From NCBI RefSeq assembly GCF_003054025.1, contig NZ_QBKG01000001.1:1-64000 (forward strand): 64,000 nt of DNA, in the 5' to 3' direction. Origin of the DNA: Capnocytophaga leadbetteri. Lineage in GTDB: Bacteria; Bacteroidota; Bacteroidia; Flavobacteriales; Flavobacteriaceae. Both the position numbers and the translations under genes were made by a program. Below are positions 9,227 through 17,343 of the stretch, in pieces (the stretch's first letter is position 1; the number at the start of each line of letters is the position of its first letter). The notes beneath the pieces are model-generated. The model ran no database searches, was not told the DNA's origin, and was given only the letters and a program-made list of their open reading frames with translations.

Positions 9227-10117
9227 ATGTACATCAGTTACCACCCTATCTATAATCACCCAGTGCCAGATAATCATCGCTTTCCGATGCAGAAGTACGC
9301 CCTTTTGCCGCAACAGCTTCTGCACGAAGGGATAGCCGATCCTACTGACTTTCGTACCCCCTCTAAGGTAAGTCTGGAAACGCTCTGCTTAGCGCATACC
9401 CCAGATTATGTGCATAAGTTTGTGCAGCTACAGCTGTCGCATAAAGAGGCATTGCCTATTGGTTTTGTCCAAAATCAGCAGTTAGTAGACCGCGAACTCA
9501 CCTTAGTACAAGGCACTATTGAGGCAGCCCTATGGGCACTGCGCACCGCTGAGGTAGGGTTTAATATAGCAGGGGGTACGCATCACGCGTTTTCTGATAG
9601 GGGAGAGGGGTTCTGTATGCTCAATGACCAAGCGGTGGCGGCTGCCTATTTGCTGGCGCATACAGCTGTTAGAAAAGTGCTTATTATCGATTTAGATGTA
9701 CATCAGGGCAATGGTACTGCCGAGATATTTAGGCACGACCCGCGTGTCTTTACCTTTTCGATGCACGCAGAGGGCAATTACCCTTTTGTAAAAGAGCAGT
9801 CCGATAGAGATATCGCCCTACCTACAGGCACGTCTGATGCGGCTTACCTTTCTGTACTTACTTCTGTTTTGCCCGAAATTATTACTGTTCATCAGCCTGA
9901 TTTTGTGTTTTACCAATCGGGAGTAGATGTGCTTAGTAGCGATAAACTAGGTAAACTATCGCTGAGTGTGCAAGGCTGTGCTGACCGCGACCGATTTGTA
10001 TTCAACCTTTGTCGCCAATACCATTTGCCGGTGCAATGCTCTATGGGTGGAGGCTATTCGCCTCAGCTTTCAGCTATTCTTAGAGCGCATACCAATACTT
10101 TTATGATGAGCCAATAA
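9227..10117 (+). CDS. histone deacetylase superfamily (HDAC-like) amidohydrolase
   Basis: A 296-residue zinc amidohydrolase of the arginase/deacetylase fold. The motifs appear in order: YHPIYNHPVPDNHRFP, GGTHHAF (catalytic His pair), FCMLND, DLDVHQGNGTA (zinc Asp and His), YQSGVDVL (zinc Asp) and GGGYS. Bacterial relatives deacetylate acetyl-lysine proteins, acetylpolyamines or small acetyl compounds; the substrate here is unknown. All three zinc ligands are present. It is 12 nt downstream of nhaC. Confidence 0.88.
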   Translation: MYISYHPIYNHPVPDNHRFPMQKYALLPQQLLHEGIADPTDFRTPSKVSLETLCLAHTPDYVHKFVQLQLSHKEALPIGFVQNQQLVDRELTLVQGTIEAALWALRTAEVGFNIAGGTHHAFSDRGEGFCMLNDQAVAAAYLLAHTAVRKVLIIDLDVHQGNGTAEIFRHDPRVFTFSMHAEGNYPFVKEQSDRDIALPTGTSDAAYLSVLTSVLPEIITVHQPDFVFYQSGVDVLSSDKLGKLSLSVQGCADRDRFVFNLCRQYHLPVQCSMGGGYSPQLSAILRAHTNTFMMSQ

Positions 10118-10141
10118 CCCTTAATATTCACTAAAAAACAA

Positions 10142-10723
10142 ATGAAAAAAAAGAATTATTTAGGCATCTTTATCAAGTTTTTCTTTCAAGGAATTCTTAT
10201 TATAGGCCCTCTTAGCGCTACCGTGTGGATTATATGGTCTATCTTTAAGAGTGTAGATAACTTAGTGCCCAACATCTCTCGCCAATACCCAGGGGCTGTA
10301 TTTGCGGCTGTGCTGTTTGGTACCGCACTTATCGGCTTTGTAGGCAGTAAGCTTATTTTGGGGCAGCTATTCGTTAGCCTAATGGACTATATAGTGGCAC
10401 ATATCCCTGGGGTGAAGATTATCTATTCGTCTATTAAAGATATGTTGGCTTCGTTTGTAGGCGATAAAAGGAAGTTTACCAATCCTGTGTGGGTGCGGGT
10501 TAATGAAACCCCTGAAATATGGCGTATAGGCTTCCTTACCCAGCATACTATGAATTTTACAAATCTGGAAGGTATGGTGAGTGTTTATCTGCCACACTCT
10601 TATGCTATATCGGGGTGGGTAATCGTTACTTCTGCCGAAAATATTAAACCAGCTGAGGGTTTTACCGCCCAAAAAGCTATGGAGTTTGCCCTGAGTGGGG
10701 GTATCCTTAAAAATGATAAATAA
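10142..10723 (+). CDS. DUF502 family membrane protein
   Basis: A 193-residue protein with two transmembrane helices near the N-terminus (about residues 12-34 and 50-75). It carries the DUF502 features LIGFVGSKLILG, IPGVKIIYSSIKDM and the soluble tail with MVSVYLPHSYAISGWVIV. The family is widespread with no settled function. It ends the + strand run that starts at polA. A shared terminator separates it from the convergent ketoacyl synthase gene. Confidence 0.8.
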   Translation: MKKKNYLGIFIKFFFQGILIIGPLSATVWIIWSIFKSVDNLVPNISRQYPGAVFAAVLFGTALIGFVGSKLILGQLFVSLMDYIVAHIPGVKIIYSSIKDMLASFVGDKRKFTNPVWVRVNETPEIWRIGFLTQHTMNFTNLEGMVSVYLPHSYAISGWVIVTSAENIKPAEGFTAQKAMEFALSGGILKNDK

Positions 10724-10728
10724 TAAAA

Positions 10729-10765
10729 AATGCCCATTGGCTGATTAGCTAATGGGCATTTTTTT
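10729..10765. terminator. bidirectional terminator between convergent genes
   Basis: A 14-bp stem AATGCCCATTGGCT / AGCTAATGGGCATT (one G-U pair) with loop GATT is flanked by a T-run on the right and an A-run on the left. It serves both the DUF502 gene and the ketoacyl synthase gene, whose stop codon lies in the loop. Confidence 0.9.
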
Positions 10766-11965
10766 AATTATTAAAGCTGAATTAGTACCGCCAAAACCAA
10801 ATGAATTGCTCAAGAAAGCATTGATGGGCTTTTGTTGTGTACTGCCGATAATATTTAGCTTGGCACTGTCTTCATCGGGGGTTTCGAAGTTGATATTAGG
10901 AGCTATAAAGTCGTGTTGCATCATTAGTATGCTGTATATGAGCTCGCTTGCCCCTGCCATCCAGCATTCGTGTCCCGTCATTGACTTGGTAGAGCTTACA
11001 GGCGTTTTGCTGCCAAATACTTCGTAAATAGCCTTTGCTTCATTGGCATCGCCTATAGGGGTGGAAGTAGCGTGCGCATTGATATAATCTATCTCGTGGG
11101 GCTGCATACCTGCATTTTGGAGCGCTCGCCTCATCGCGCGGGCGGGGCCTTCTACACTTGGGGTAGAGATATGAGCGCCGTTAGACGAAAAACCATAGCC
11201 TACTACTTCGGCTATAGGGGTAGCCCCACGCTTTAGGGCGTGCTCATAACTTTCGAGTATAAGGGTGGCAGCCCCTCCGCTAGGTACTAAGCCGTCTCGA
11301 TGTGCATCAAACGGACGAGAGGCAAGTGCAGGTGCCTCTTCGCGTATTGAGAAAACTCCTAATCCGTCGAAGCTGCCCATACAATAAGGATTTACCTCTT
11401 GGGCTCCGCCGCATATGATACAATCTTGCATACCACTCTGTATTAGCAAATAGCCTAACCCTACGGCGTGCGAACCGCTGGCACAAGCCGCGCTAATGCT
11501 CATATTGACTCCGCGCAGCTGAAAGAGGGTAGAGAGGTTCATTGTAACGGTAGAGTTCATTGTGCGAAATACTGCCCCTGAACCGAGCAATGCTGTGTCT
11601 TTCTTCTCGCGTATCTTGTCGTGTGTAAGGACTACCGATTCGGCTACACTATCATTTCCGTAGAGAATACCTACTTCATTCTGGCGTAGAAAGTCGAGGT
11701 CTATTTGTGCCGCGCTAAGGGCATCGCGGGTAGCCATATAGGCGAACTCACTTTCCTGCCCCATAGAAATGCGCTCTCTGCGCCCCAATATACCTTTGAG
11801 CTCTGGGGTAGGTAGAACACCTGTAAGGGCTGACCTATAGCCCATCAGCTTGCGCTCGGGCTGTACTACAATACCCGACTTCCCGTGATATAATGAGCTA
11901 TAGACCTCGCTTAACGAAGTGCCTATACACGAATAAATCCCCATTCCTGTTATGACAACCCTCAT
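10745..11965 (-). CDS. beta-ketoacyl-[ACP] synthase
   Basis: A 406-residue condensing enzyme of the FabB/FabF type. The catalytic triad is visible: Cys161 in SAACASGS, His298 in NAHATSTPIGD and His332 in STKSMTGHECWMAGASE. The protein ends with the usual NSFGFGGTNSALI. It would condense acyl groups with malonyl-ACP. The neighbours are purine and NAD genes, not a fatty-acid operon, so it may be an extra synthase for a special lipid or pigment rather than the housekeeping FabF. That is inference. The start is 18 nt after purD. Confidence 0.9.
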   Translation of the reverse strand: MRVVITGMGIYSCIGTSLSEVYSSLYHGKSGIVVQPERKLMGYRSALTGVLPTPELKGILGRRERISMGQESEFAYMATRDALSAAQIDLDFLRQNEVGILYGNDSVAESVVLTHDKIREKKDTALLGSGAVFRTMNSTVTMNLSTLFQLRGVNMSISAACASGSHAVGLGYLLIQSGMQDCIICGGAQEVNPYCMGSFDGLGVFSIREEAPALASRPFDAHRDGLVPSGGAATLILESYEHALKRGATPIAEVVGYGFSSNGAHISTPSVEGPARAMRRALQNAGMQPHEIDYINAHATSTPIGDANEAKAIYEVFGSKTPVSSTKSMTGHECWMAGASELIYSILMMQHDFIAPNINFETPDEDSAKLNIIGSTQQKPINAFLSNSFGFGGTNSALIIKKMPIS

Positions 11966-11983
11966 AAGAATTTTGAACTATGA

Positions 11984-13264
11984 TTAGAGTGATGAAAGGT
12001 CTTTACCAATGTCTCTTCGGTAGTAAGCCCCTTCGAAATGTATTTTGCTGATACTGTGGTATGACTTCTGTAGGGCTTGGTGAAAATCAGCTCCTAAGGA
12101 GGTGATTGCCAATACTCTGCCGCCTGCCGTTAGCAGTGCGCCCTCTTTTAGGGTAGTGCCTGCGTGGTATACCATACTATCGGTTACACTTTCTGTGCCG
12201 GTGATAACCTTTCCTTTTTCGTATTCCTCAGGATAGCCTCCTGATACCATTACCACTGTGGTAGCACTTTCTGGGGTTATTTTTAGCTCTTGTGCAGCCA
12301 AAGTGCCGTTGTAAAGGGATTGGAACAAAGGTACTAAGTCGCTTTCTATGCGAGGTAAAACCACTTCTGTTTCGGGGTCGCCCATACGCACGTTGTATTC
12401 TATCACGTAAGGTTCGCCTTCAACTTTTATAAGTCCGATGAAAACAAAACCTTTATAGACGATGCCTTCTGATTGTAGTCCGTTGATGGTAGGTTTTACG
12501 ATGCGCTCTTCTATCTTCTGCATAAAAGCGGCATCGGCAAAAGGCACAGGCGAAACCGCCCCCATACCTCCGGTGTTGAGCCCTGTATCGGCTTCGCCAA
12601 TACGCTTGTAATCTTTGGCAGTAGGCAATATCTTATAATCGACGCCATCGGTTAGCACAAAGCAGCTAAGCTCTATACCTTTGAGGAACTCTTCAATCAC
12701 TACTTTGGTGCTAGCTTGCCCGAATTTAGCATCGATGAGCATACGGCGAAGTTCGGCTTGTGCTTCGTGTAGGTCTTCGAGTATTACCACCCCCTTGCCT
12801 GCCGCCAATCCGTCGGCTTTAAGCACGTAAGGGGCTTTCATCGTGCTGAGGAAAGCACAACCCTCCTCAACCGTTTCCTTAGTAAAGCTCGCATATTTAG
12901 CCGTAGGAATGTTATGGCGCACCATAAACTCTTTAGCAAACTCTTTACTGCCCTCGAGGGTAGCGCCGTGCTGCGAAGGGCCTATTACTTGCACGTGTGC
13001 GAGGTCTTTGTCGCTAACAAAGAAATCATATACTCCTTTTACTAAAGGGTCTTCGGGACCTACTACCACCATTGCAATCTCTTTTTCGAGTACAAAGGCT
13101 TTCAGGGCAGGGAAATCGGTAGGGCTAATAGCTACATTGGTAGCTACGTGGTGAGTGCCCCCATTGCCAGGGGCTATGTAAAGCTGGTCGCAAAGTGGAC
13201 TGCTGTGTAGTTTTACGGCAAAGGCGTGTTCGCGACCGCCAGAGCCTAAGATTAGTATGTTCAT
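11984..13264 (-). CDS. purD: phosphoribosylamine-glycine ligase
   Basis: A 426-residue ATP-grasp enzyme that joins phosphoribosylamine and glycine in purine synthesis. It opens NILILGSGGREHAFAVKL, has the ATP-grasp segment YVLKADGLAAGKGVVI and ends near the canonical length. I place the start at the ATG at 13264; the frame extends upstream through a TTG, but those codons are part of an octamer repeat. It is in a - strand operon behind nadE (31 nt). No other purine genes are nearby. Confidence 0.95.
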   Translation of the reverse strand: MNILILGSGGREHAFAVKLHSSPLCDQLYIAPGNGGTHHVATNVAISPTDFPALKAFVLEKEIAMVVVGPEDPLVKGVYDFFVSDKDLAHVQVIGPSQHGATLEGSKEFAKEFMVRHNIPTAKYASFTKETVEEGCAFLSTMKAPYVLKADGLAAGKGVVILEDLHEAQAELRRMLIDAKFGQASTKVVIEEFLKGIELSCFVLTDGVDYKILPTAKDYKRIGEADTGLNTGGMGAVSPVPFADAAFMQKIEERIVKPTINGLQSEGIVYKGFVFIGLIKVEGEPYVIEYNVRMGDPETEVVLPRIESDLVPLFQSLYNGTLAAQELKITPESATTVVMVSGGYPEEYEKGKVITGTESVTDSMVYHAGTTLKEGALLTAGGRVLAITSLGADFHQALQKSYHSISKIHFEGAYYRRDIGKDLSSL

Positions 13265-13265
13265 T

Positions 13266-13319
13266 TTTGTCAATTTGTCAATTTGTCAATTTGTCTTATT
13301 TGTCAATTTTGCAAATGGG
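13266..13319. repeat. 8-bp-period tandem repeat (TTTGTCAA units), reaching into the nadE stop
   Basis: About five TTTGTCAA-type units occupy the purD-nadE gap. On the - strand they read TTGACAAA and supply the last codons (KIDK) and stop of nadE and the non-coding lead-in to purD. This is one copy of a family scattered through the window. Confidence 0.75.
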
Positions 13320-14066
13320 TATGGGCTGCATTTTGTGTTGGTTGGCACGGTTGAGGCGGGTGTATATCTCGAATACTTCGCGCTGTCTGCCTGTGAAGGC
13401 TTCGGCAGTTTGTCCTTGCTCGGTTTGTAGCATTGCCCACTCTAACTCGTCATAAGTGGCTTTTAGCTGGTCTTCATCGCTGCGGTCATCGCCAAAAAGT
13501 CCGTCAGAGGGTTTTGCTTTGAGAATGCTTTGAGGCACCTGTAAGTACTCGCCAAGTTTGTACACTTCACTCTTCATCAGGTCGGCTATAGGACTGATGT
13601 CTACGCCCCCATCGCCGTATTTGGTGAAGAAGCCTACGCCAAAATCTTCTATCTTATTGCCTGTGCCTACTACGATATACCCCTCTAAACCAGCGAAGTA
13701 GTAAAGAGTCGTCATTCGTAGGCGGGCACGGGTGTTCGCCAAAGCCATTTCGTAGGTGGGCTTATCGGTCAGCGGCACTTGCACTACGAATTGGTCGAAT
13801 ACAGGGGTGAGGTCTACCCGCAAATTAGTGACGTTAGGGTAGTGCGCCTTGAGGAAGCTGATGTGTTCTTCGGCTCTGCTTACGTGGCTTTCTGCCTGAT
13901 GAATGGGCATTTCGAGGCAAAGAGTTGGTAACCCCGTACGCGCGCAGAGAGTAGAGACTACGGCAGAGTCTACCCCTCCTGATATGCCTATCACCAAGCC
14001 TTTGACACGGGCTTGCTGGGCGTAGTTTTTTATCCAATCAATGATTTGAGAAGCTGTTTTTTCCAT
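13296..14066 (-). CDS. nadE: NH3-dependent NAD+ synthetase
   Basis: A 256-residue short-form NadE that amidates nicotinic acid adenine dinucleotide with ammonia. The ATP-binding P-loop SGGVDS is at residues 29-34, followed by TGNKIEDFGVGFFTKYGDGGVDISPIADL (quoted in part by its ends), the NAD synthetase core. No glutaminase domain is present. The C-terminal KIDK is encoded by the octamer repeat that follows. It lies 6 nt after the Uma2 gene. In Flavobacterium nadE neighbours gldB; here gldB is 35 kb away. Confidence 0.95.
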   Translation of the reverse strand: MEKTASQIIDWIKNYAQQARVKGLVIGISGGVDSAVVSTLCARTGLPTLCLEMPIHQAESHVSRAEEHISFLKAHYPNVTNLRVDLTPVFDQFVVQVPLTDKPTYEMALANTRARLRMTTLYYFAGLEGYIVVGTGNKIEDFGVGFFTKYGDGGVDISPIADLMKSEVYKLGEYLQVPQSILKAKPSDGLFGDDRSDEDQLKATYDELEWAMLQTEQGQTAEAFTGRQREVFEIYTRLNRANQHKMQPIPICKIDK

Positions 14067-14072
14067 ATGATT

Positions 14073-14651
14073 CTAAAAAATATCACTTGTGTTTATCTTA
14101 AGGGTTGGAAATTTTACTGAGGTTATTTCTTTGCCCTCTACAATAGGGGCAAGTCCGCGATATTTGCCATTTTCTAATACAAAAACATTTACTTCTTTAT
14201 TAGAAGGGCGCACAATCCAATACTCAGCAACCCCTGCTTCTTCGTATAGGCAAAACTTATCGCTTAAATCGCGTTGAGAGTTGCCTGCCGAAAGTATTTC
14301 GATTACTAAATCGGGGGCACCTAAGCAACGTTTGCCATCGGCTAATTTCTCAGGCTCGCACACTACACAGAGGTCGGGCTGTACGACACTGTCTTCTTTG
14401 CCTTCTGCATTAGGAAGTACCACATCAAAAGGTGCGGCAAACAGTTCGCAAGTCTTTCCTTTGAAGAAATTATAGAGTTCGCCCGACAACTTGCGAGATA
14501 CTCTCTGGTGAGGTATTGCAGGGGCAGGGCTCATCTTAAAAATCTTCCCTTTTAGCAACTCTATACGCTCTTCTATTTTCCAAAGGAAATAATCGGCATA
14601 GGTATAAAGTCCGTTTACAAGGTCTAACTGATTGATATTAGTAACTTCCAT
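14073..14651 (-). CDS. Uma2 family endonuclease-fold protein (DUF820)
   Basis: A 192-residue protein with the Uma2/DUF820 layout: LLKGKIFKMSPAPAIPHQRVS, then QPDLCVVCEPEK, GAPDLVIEILS, YEEAGVAEYWIV and a C-terminal beta segment. The PD...EIL...K pattern is the PD-(D/E)xK nuclease core. The family is very common in cyanobacteria and some Bacteroidetes, and its biological role is unsettled. It lies between DUF1877 and nadE in the same direction, 6 nt from nadE, and may simply ride in the operon. Confidence 0.85.
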   Translation of the reverse strand: MEVTNINQLDLVNGLYTYADYFLWKIEERIELLKGKIFKMSPAPAIPHQRVSRKLSGELYNFFKGKTCELFAAPFDVVLPNAEGKEDSVVQPDLCVVCEPEKLADGKRCLGAPDLVIEILSAGNSQRDLSDKFCLYEEAGVAEYWIVRPSNKEVNVFVLENGKYRGLAPIVEGKEITSVKFPTLKINTSDIF

Positions 14652-14688
14652 TAGTGTTGAATTTGAAAATGATGTTTAGGGTATTCCC

Positions 14689-15210
14689 TTACGATAGGAA
14701 ATTTACTATAGCCTCGCCGTTTTGGGCGGCTGTGGCGAAAAACTGTTGCAACTTTTCGAAGTGATACTTTAGGTAAGAAAAATCATCTTCGTTCCACTCT
14801 AATGAGGGGTAAAGCTCTTCATTGGCAGCCATCTCTTCGGGATTATAGTTTTCCCTTAAATCTGCTTCGGACATAGCACTGAGTCGCTTACTGAGTGCCG
14901 CTACTTGAGCGGGGGTAATGTAGTGCGCAGGTCCAAATCCATAGAGGTCAGACTGCTCATCAAAAAGCTGTCCGCTGAAAAAGAGGCGAGATACATCATC
15001 GTCTTCATCTTCTTCGTAGCCACAGACGAAAGCACTGCCTGTGAGTAGGTACATAATACCACTCCACGCCTTATCAACATCAAATAAGCGTTCATTGGTT
15101 TCTTCAACCTCGAAAAGCGTATGAATCTCCTCTTCGAGTGCCTTAGGTTCTTTTAGATATTTGTCAAACTCCGCCTTAGGTACGCGGAGGTAGTTCATAA
15201 TCATACCCAT
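14689..15210 (-). CDS. DUF1877 family protein
   Basis: A 173-residue protein starting MGMIMNYLRVPKAEF, the usual DUF1877 opening, with LFDVDKAWSGIMYLLTG and the pocket segment GPAHYITPAQVAALSKRL. It matches the YfbM-like family of unknown function, often found in accessory or toxin-immunity settings. It is first in the - strand operon that continues through uma2, nadE, purD and the ketoacyl synthase, and it has a well-formed promoter. Confidence 0.8.
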   Translation of the reverse strand: MGMIMNYLRVPKAEFDKYLKEPKALEEEIHTLFEVEETNERLFDVDKAWSGIMYLLTGSAFVCGYEEDEDDDVSRLFFSGQLFDEQSDLYGFGPAHYITPAQVAALSKRLSAMSEADLRENYNPEEMAANEELYPSLEWNEDDFSYLKYHFEKLQQFFATAAQNGEAIVNFLS

Positions 15211-15237
15211 AATATTGCTGTTTTACTATTGAAAGCA

Positions 15238-15268
15238 CAAAGATAGTAATTTAATGACAAATGGCAAA
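15238..15268 (-). promoter_or_regulatory. promoter of the DUF1877-nadE-purD operon, -33 inside a repeat
   Basis: Read on the - strand: TTTG at 15268-15265, 19-nt spacer, TATCTTTG at 15245-15238. The -33 TTTG lies in one unit of the octamer repeat at 15253-15290. Confidence 0.75.
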
Positions 15269-15290
15269 TGGCGAATGACAAATTAGGATA
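15253..15290. repeat. octamer repeat copy (GACAAATG / GGCAAATG units)
   Basis: Four near-octamer units (GACAAATG, GCAAATGG, CGAATGAC, AAATTAGG) in tandem. They belong to the same dispersed family as at 13266, 25081, 33942, 35669 and 43173. Confidence 0.6.
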
Positions 15291-15348
15291 TTTTTCTGTT
15301 TTCGGGTTTTTTGGGAGATATTTATACTTTGGGCGATGTTGTGCTCTT

Positions 15349-15397
15349 CCTGTATTGTTCCTATATCGTTCCTATATCGTTTCTATATTGTTTGTAT
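15349..15397. repeat. 11-bp tandem repeat, about 4.5 units
   Basis: Units CCTGTATTGTT, CCTATATCGTT, CCTATATCGTT and TCTATATTGTT, then a part unit. The first unit plus flank (CCTGTATTGTTC) reappears inverted at 35499-35510 and again at 48301-48312. The repeat overlaps the end of the IS1 remnant frame, so the remnant has lost its natural 3' end here. Confidence 0.75.
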
Positions 15398-15776
15398 AGG
15401 GTAAGTAAGAACAGAAAAAATTTCGGTGGTGTTTCAAAAAGTATGATGAAAAACAACAAGTCTTGCGAAAAGCTCGTTTTATTCTATGTCTCAATTTACA
15501 GTTATTCCCCTCTATCCCAACAGTATATGCTTTTCCTATTAGATGATTATCCTCTTTAAAAGTTGTTTTAAAACTTTTCCAATCATCAGTTGCTATAGAA
15601 TCATAGGTAATATTCAGTTCTTTAAGTTGCTTCCTTAACTTTTTAGCTGTTCTTAAATCTCTTTTACCCCAAACATAAGTTATAATTTCTCGTGTTTCTC
15701 TGTCATAAGCGTATATAAGCCACTGTTTGTTCTCTTTTTTCTGAACATAAGTCCAAAATTCATCATACTTTTTAAA
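15372..15776 (-). pseudogene. IS1-family transposase remnant, truncated at both ends
   Basis: Read on the - strand from 15776, an open frame without a start codon gives KYDEFWTYVQKKENKQWLIY, then YDRETREIITYVWGKRD, then ATDDWKSF, GIEGNNCKLRHRIKRAFRKT and CCFS. These are the DDE blocks of IS1 InsB-type transposases: the D-E-x-W Asp, the second Asp in TDDW and the Glu in GIEGN. The zinc-finger/HTH N-terminal part is missing; an in-frame TGA lies just before the fragment. After CCFS the sequence stops matching the family and runs into the 11-bp repeat. It marks this spot as an old insertion site. Confidence 0.85.
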
Positions 15777-15787
15777 TCACCTCCAAA
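15771..15787. repeat. 17-bp direct repeat, left copy
   Basis: TTTAAATCACCTCCAAA is identical to 17344-17360. The two copies bound the three-gene immunity segment. Confidence 0.85.
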
Positions 15788-15823
15788 TTTTTTTATCTAT
15801 GATAGAAAGAAATTTTTGATACG

Positions 15824-15855
15824 TTTGTATATCTGTTGATTATTTGTTATTTTTG
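15824..15855 (+). promoter_or_regulatory. promoter of the immunity gene cluster
   Basis: TTTG at 15824-15827, 20-nt spacer, TATTTTTG at 15848-15855. It precedes the frameshifted fragment at 15875 by 19 nt and is the only evident promoter for the three genes that follow. Confidence 0.7.
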
Positions 15856-15874
15856 TAGCCCAAAATTAAGCCCT

Positions 15875-16001
15875 ATGGCTACATACAAACTACCCTTGCA
15901 TTTTTGATGTAGATACGGACACTGATTACTTTTTGGGGCATCTGGTGAATATCAGGCTCGATGATAACTACCGCCTTCATTTAGAAACGATTAGTGGATA
16001 A
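15875..16001 (+). pseudogene. small frameshifted gene at the head of the immunity cluster
   Basis: The ATG at 15875 gives MATYKLPLHF and then a stop. With one T removed from the five-T run at about 15902-15906 the frame continues FDVDTDTDYFLGHLVNIRLD and ends LETISG at the TAA at 15999-16001. That gives a 41-residue product just downstream of a good promoter. I do not recognise it. It could be the remains of a toxin tail or of a further immunity gene. The next ATG starts 7 nt after its stop. Confidence 0.55.
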
Positions 16002-16008
16002 TAAACCT

Positions 16009-16491
16009 ATGAAAAAACTTACTTTTGAGAAATATGGCTTGAGTCCGGAGAAAGTGGAACAGCTCAGGGCTTATAAGATTTTGCCCGATAAACAAACCCT
16101 AAAAAACCTCATCAAAGCCTACGAAACGGACAAGGCGGAAGAAACAGAAATTGCTGATTTTCAGAGAGAGCTGAGCCAGCCTATCGATGAGGAATATATT
16201 CGTTTTCTGTTGGAGCACAACGGAGGCATTCCTTCTAAAAACAGGGTGAAAGGCAGTAAGGTGGTAATAGACCGCTTTTTGGCTTTTCGGTCGGCTTATA
16301 AGTTTCATTCGCTGATAGACTTGTATACTGACTTTCAGAAACAGGGAATACCGATTGCGCGCACTCCTGCGGGCGATACGCTTCTATTAGCAGAAGACCA
16401 GCAGATTTATCTTTTTAATCATAATATACAAGACATAGAGCCCTCTCCTATTGCTACTTCTTTTGCCGATTTACTAATGAAACTTTATTAA
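16009..16491 (+). CDS. SMI1/KNR4 (SUKH) family immunity-like protein
   Basis: A 160-residue protein with the SUKH pattern: YIRFLLEHNGGIPS, then VIDRFLAFRSAYKFHSL, then IPIARTPAGDTLLLAEDQQI and YLFNHN. SUKH proteins act mainly as immunity proteins against polymorphic toxins. No toxin gene lies nearby, so this is an orphan. I use the ATG at 16009 (MKKLTFEKYG); a GTG at 15994 lies within the end of the frameshifted upstream fragment. It is 6 nt from the next gene. Confidence 0.75.
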   Translation: MKKLTFEKYGLSPEKVEQLRAYKILPDKQTLKNLIKAYETDKAEETEIADFQRELSQPIDEEYIRFLLEHNGGIPSKNRVKGSKVVIDRFLAFRSAYKFHSLIDLYTDFQKQGIPIARTPAGDTLLLAEDQQIYLFNHNIQDIEPSPIATSFADLLMKLY

Positions 16492-16497
16492 TTTGCA

Positions 16498-16827
16498 ATG
16501 ATTGATTACACTCCCAAAGAACATGGCTGGTTAGAAGTCATAATCAGCAATGGCACTGCCGAAATAGCTTTTGTAGCCTCTCACTTGCACGATAGTAGGC
16601 AGGATTTGATACGCTCGGTAGCAACCTTAGAAAAGTATAAAGAAGCAACCGTTGTTTTTCAAGACGAACCCGATGGTTATGTACTCCACTTAGAGTGTGA
16701 GGACAAACATTGCCATTATACCCTTCATTCCTTTAAAGGTTATGACCCAACAGCCCTCTGCGAGTTGGTTTTAGAAGGAAACATCAGTTTTGCGAGTTAT
16801 AAAAACGATATAGCAAAGATTAAATAA
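16498..16827 (+). CDS. small protein of unknown function in the immunity cluster
   Basis: A 109-residue acidic soluble protein starting MIDYTPKEHGWLEVIISNG, with FVASHLHDSRQDLIRSVATL in the middle. I do not recognise a named family. Size, acidity and place between a SUKH gene and another small acidic gene suggest an immunity protein. The nt at 16788-16827, covering its last codons, are duplicated at 17260-17299 beyond the third gene. Confidence 0.55.
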   Translation: MIDYTPKEHGWLEVIISNGTAEIAFVASHLHDSRQDLIRSVATLEKYKEATVVFQDEPDGYVLHLECEDKHCHYTLHSFKGYDPTALCELVLEGNISFASYKNDIAKIK

Positions 16828-16833
16828 TACTAT

Positions 16834-17205
16834 ATGGAAATCACACAAGCCCTTAAAACAGAAATTTACCACACCCTTACCGACTTTTTAGAAGCCTATA
16901 AAGCCGAAGATACCCAAGTATTAGCTGAAAAGTTTGATATTTCGGGAGAATTTTTAGAAGAAATCTATGAAATGCTTGACTTTGTAGAAGATAAAAGCGT
17001 GTTGCACCTCTTTCCTATAGAAGAAATGGATAAAGAAGAGGGAGGAGGGGTGAATTTAGAGGTGTATAACTTCAACAATGATGATACCGCTGTGGGAATA
17101 GAAGCCCACTTGTGGGATGATCAAGAATATTTTGCCATCATCAAAGGATATTACAACCTTGGTGACCAATTTCCTAAGTTTGTATTTCACTACTTTAGTT
17201 GTTAA
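16834..17205 (+). CDS. small acidic protein of unknown function in the immunity cluster
   Basis: A 123-residue protein starting MEITQALKTEIYHTLTDFLE and ending QFPKFVFHYFSC. It has an acidic middle (EEMDKEEGGG) and a VGIEAHLWDDQEYFAIIKGY beta segment. It resembles the small NTF2-like or Imm proteins that accompany SUKH genes, but I cannot place it firmly. Its first 38 nt are repeated downstream at 17306-17343, directly against the 17-bp repeat, as if a second homologue once followed. Confidence 0.55.
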   Translation: MEITQALKTEIYHTLTDFLEAYKAEDTQVLAEKFDISGEFLEEIYEMLDFVEDKSVLHLFPIEEMDKEEGGGVNLEVYNFNNDDTAVGIEAHLWDDQEYFAIIKGYYNLGDQFPKFVFHYFSC

Positions 17206-17259
17206 TACACCCGTTGAGGCTATCTGAAAAGTCTCAAAATCGCTTTTGCGTCGCTATAC

Positions 17260-17343
17260 TTTTGCGAGTTATAAAAACGACATAGCAAAGATAAAATAAC
17301 ACTATATGGAAATCACACAAGCCCTTAAAACAGAAATTTACCA
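17260..17343. repeat. 84-nt duplicated gene junction (copy of 16788-16871)
   Basis: The end of the 109-residue gene, the intergene gap and the start of the 123-residue gene are repeated here with a few changes. The copy stops exactly where the right 17-bp repeat begins. It looks like the scar of a second immunity copy removed by recombination. Confidence 0.85.

Noticed and set aside
15771-15787. ATCACCTCC inside the 17-bp repeat equals the 3' end of 16S rRNA
   Set aside because: The similarity covers only nine bases, there is no other rRNA sequence around it, and on the other strand it would simply be a Shine-Dalgarno-like stretch. I keep it only as a repeat.
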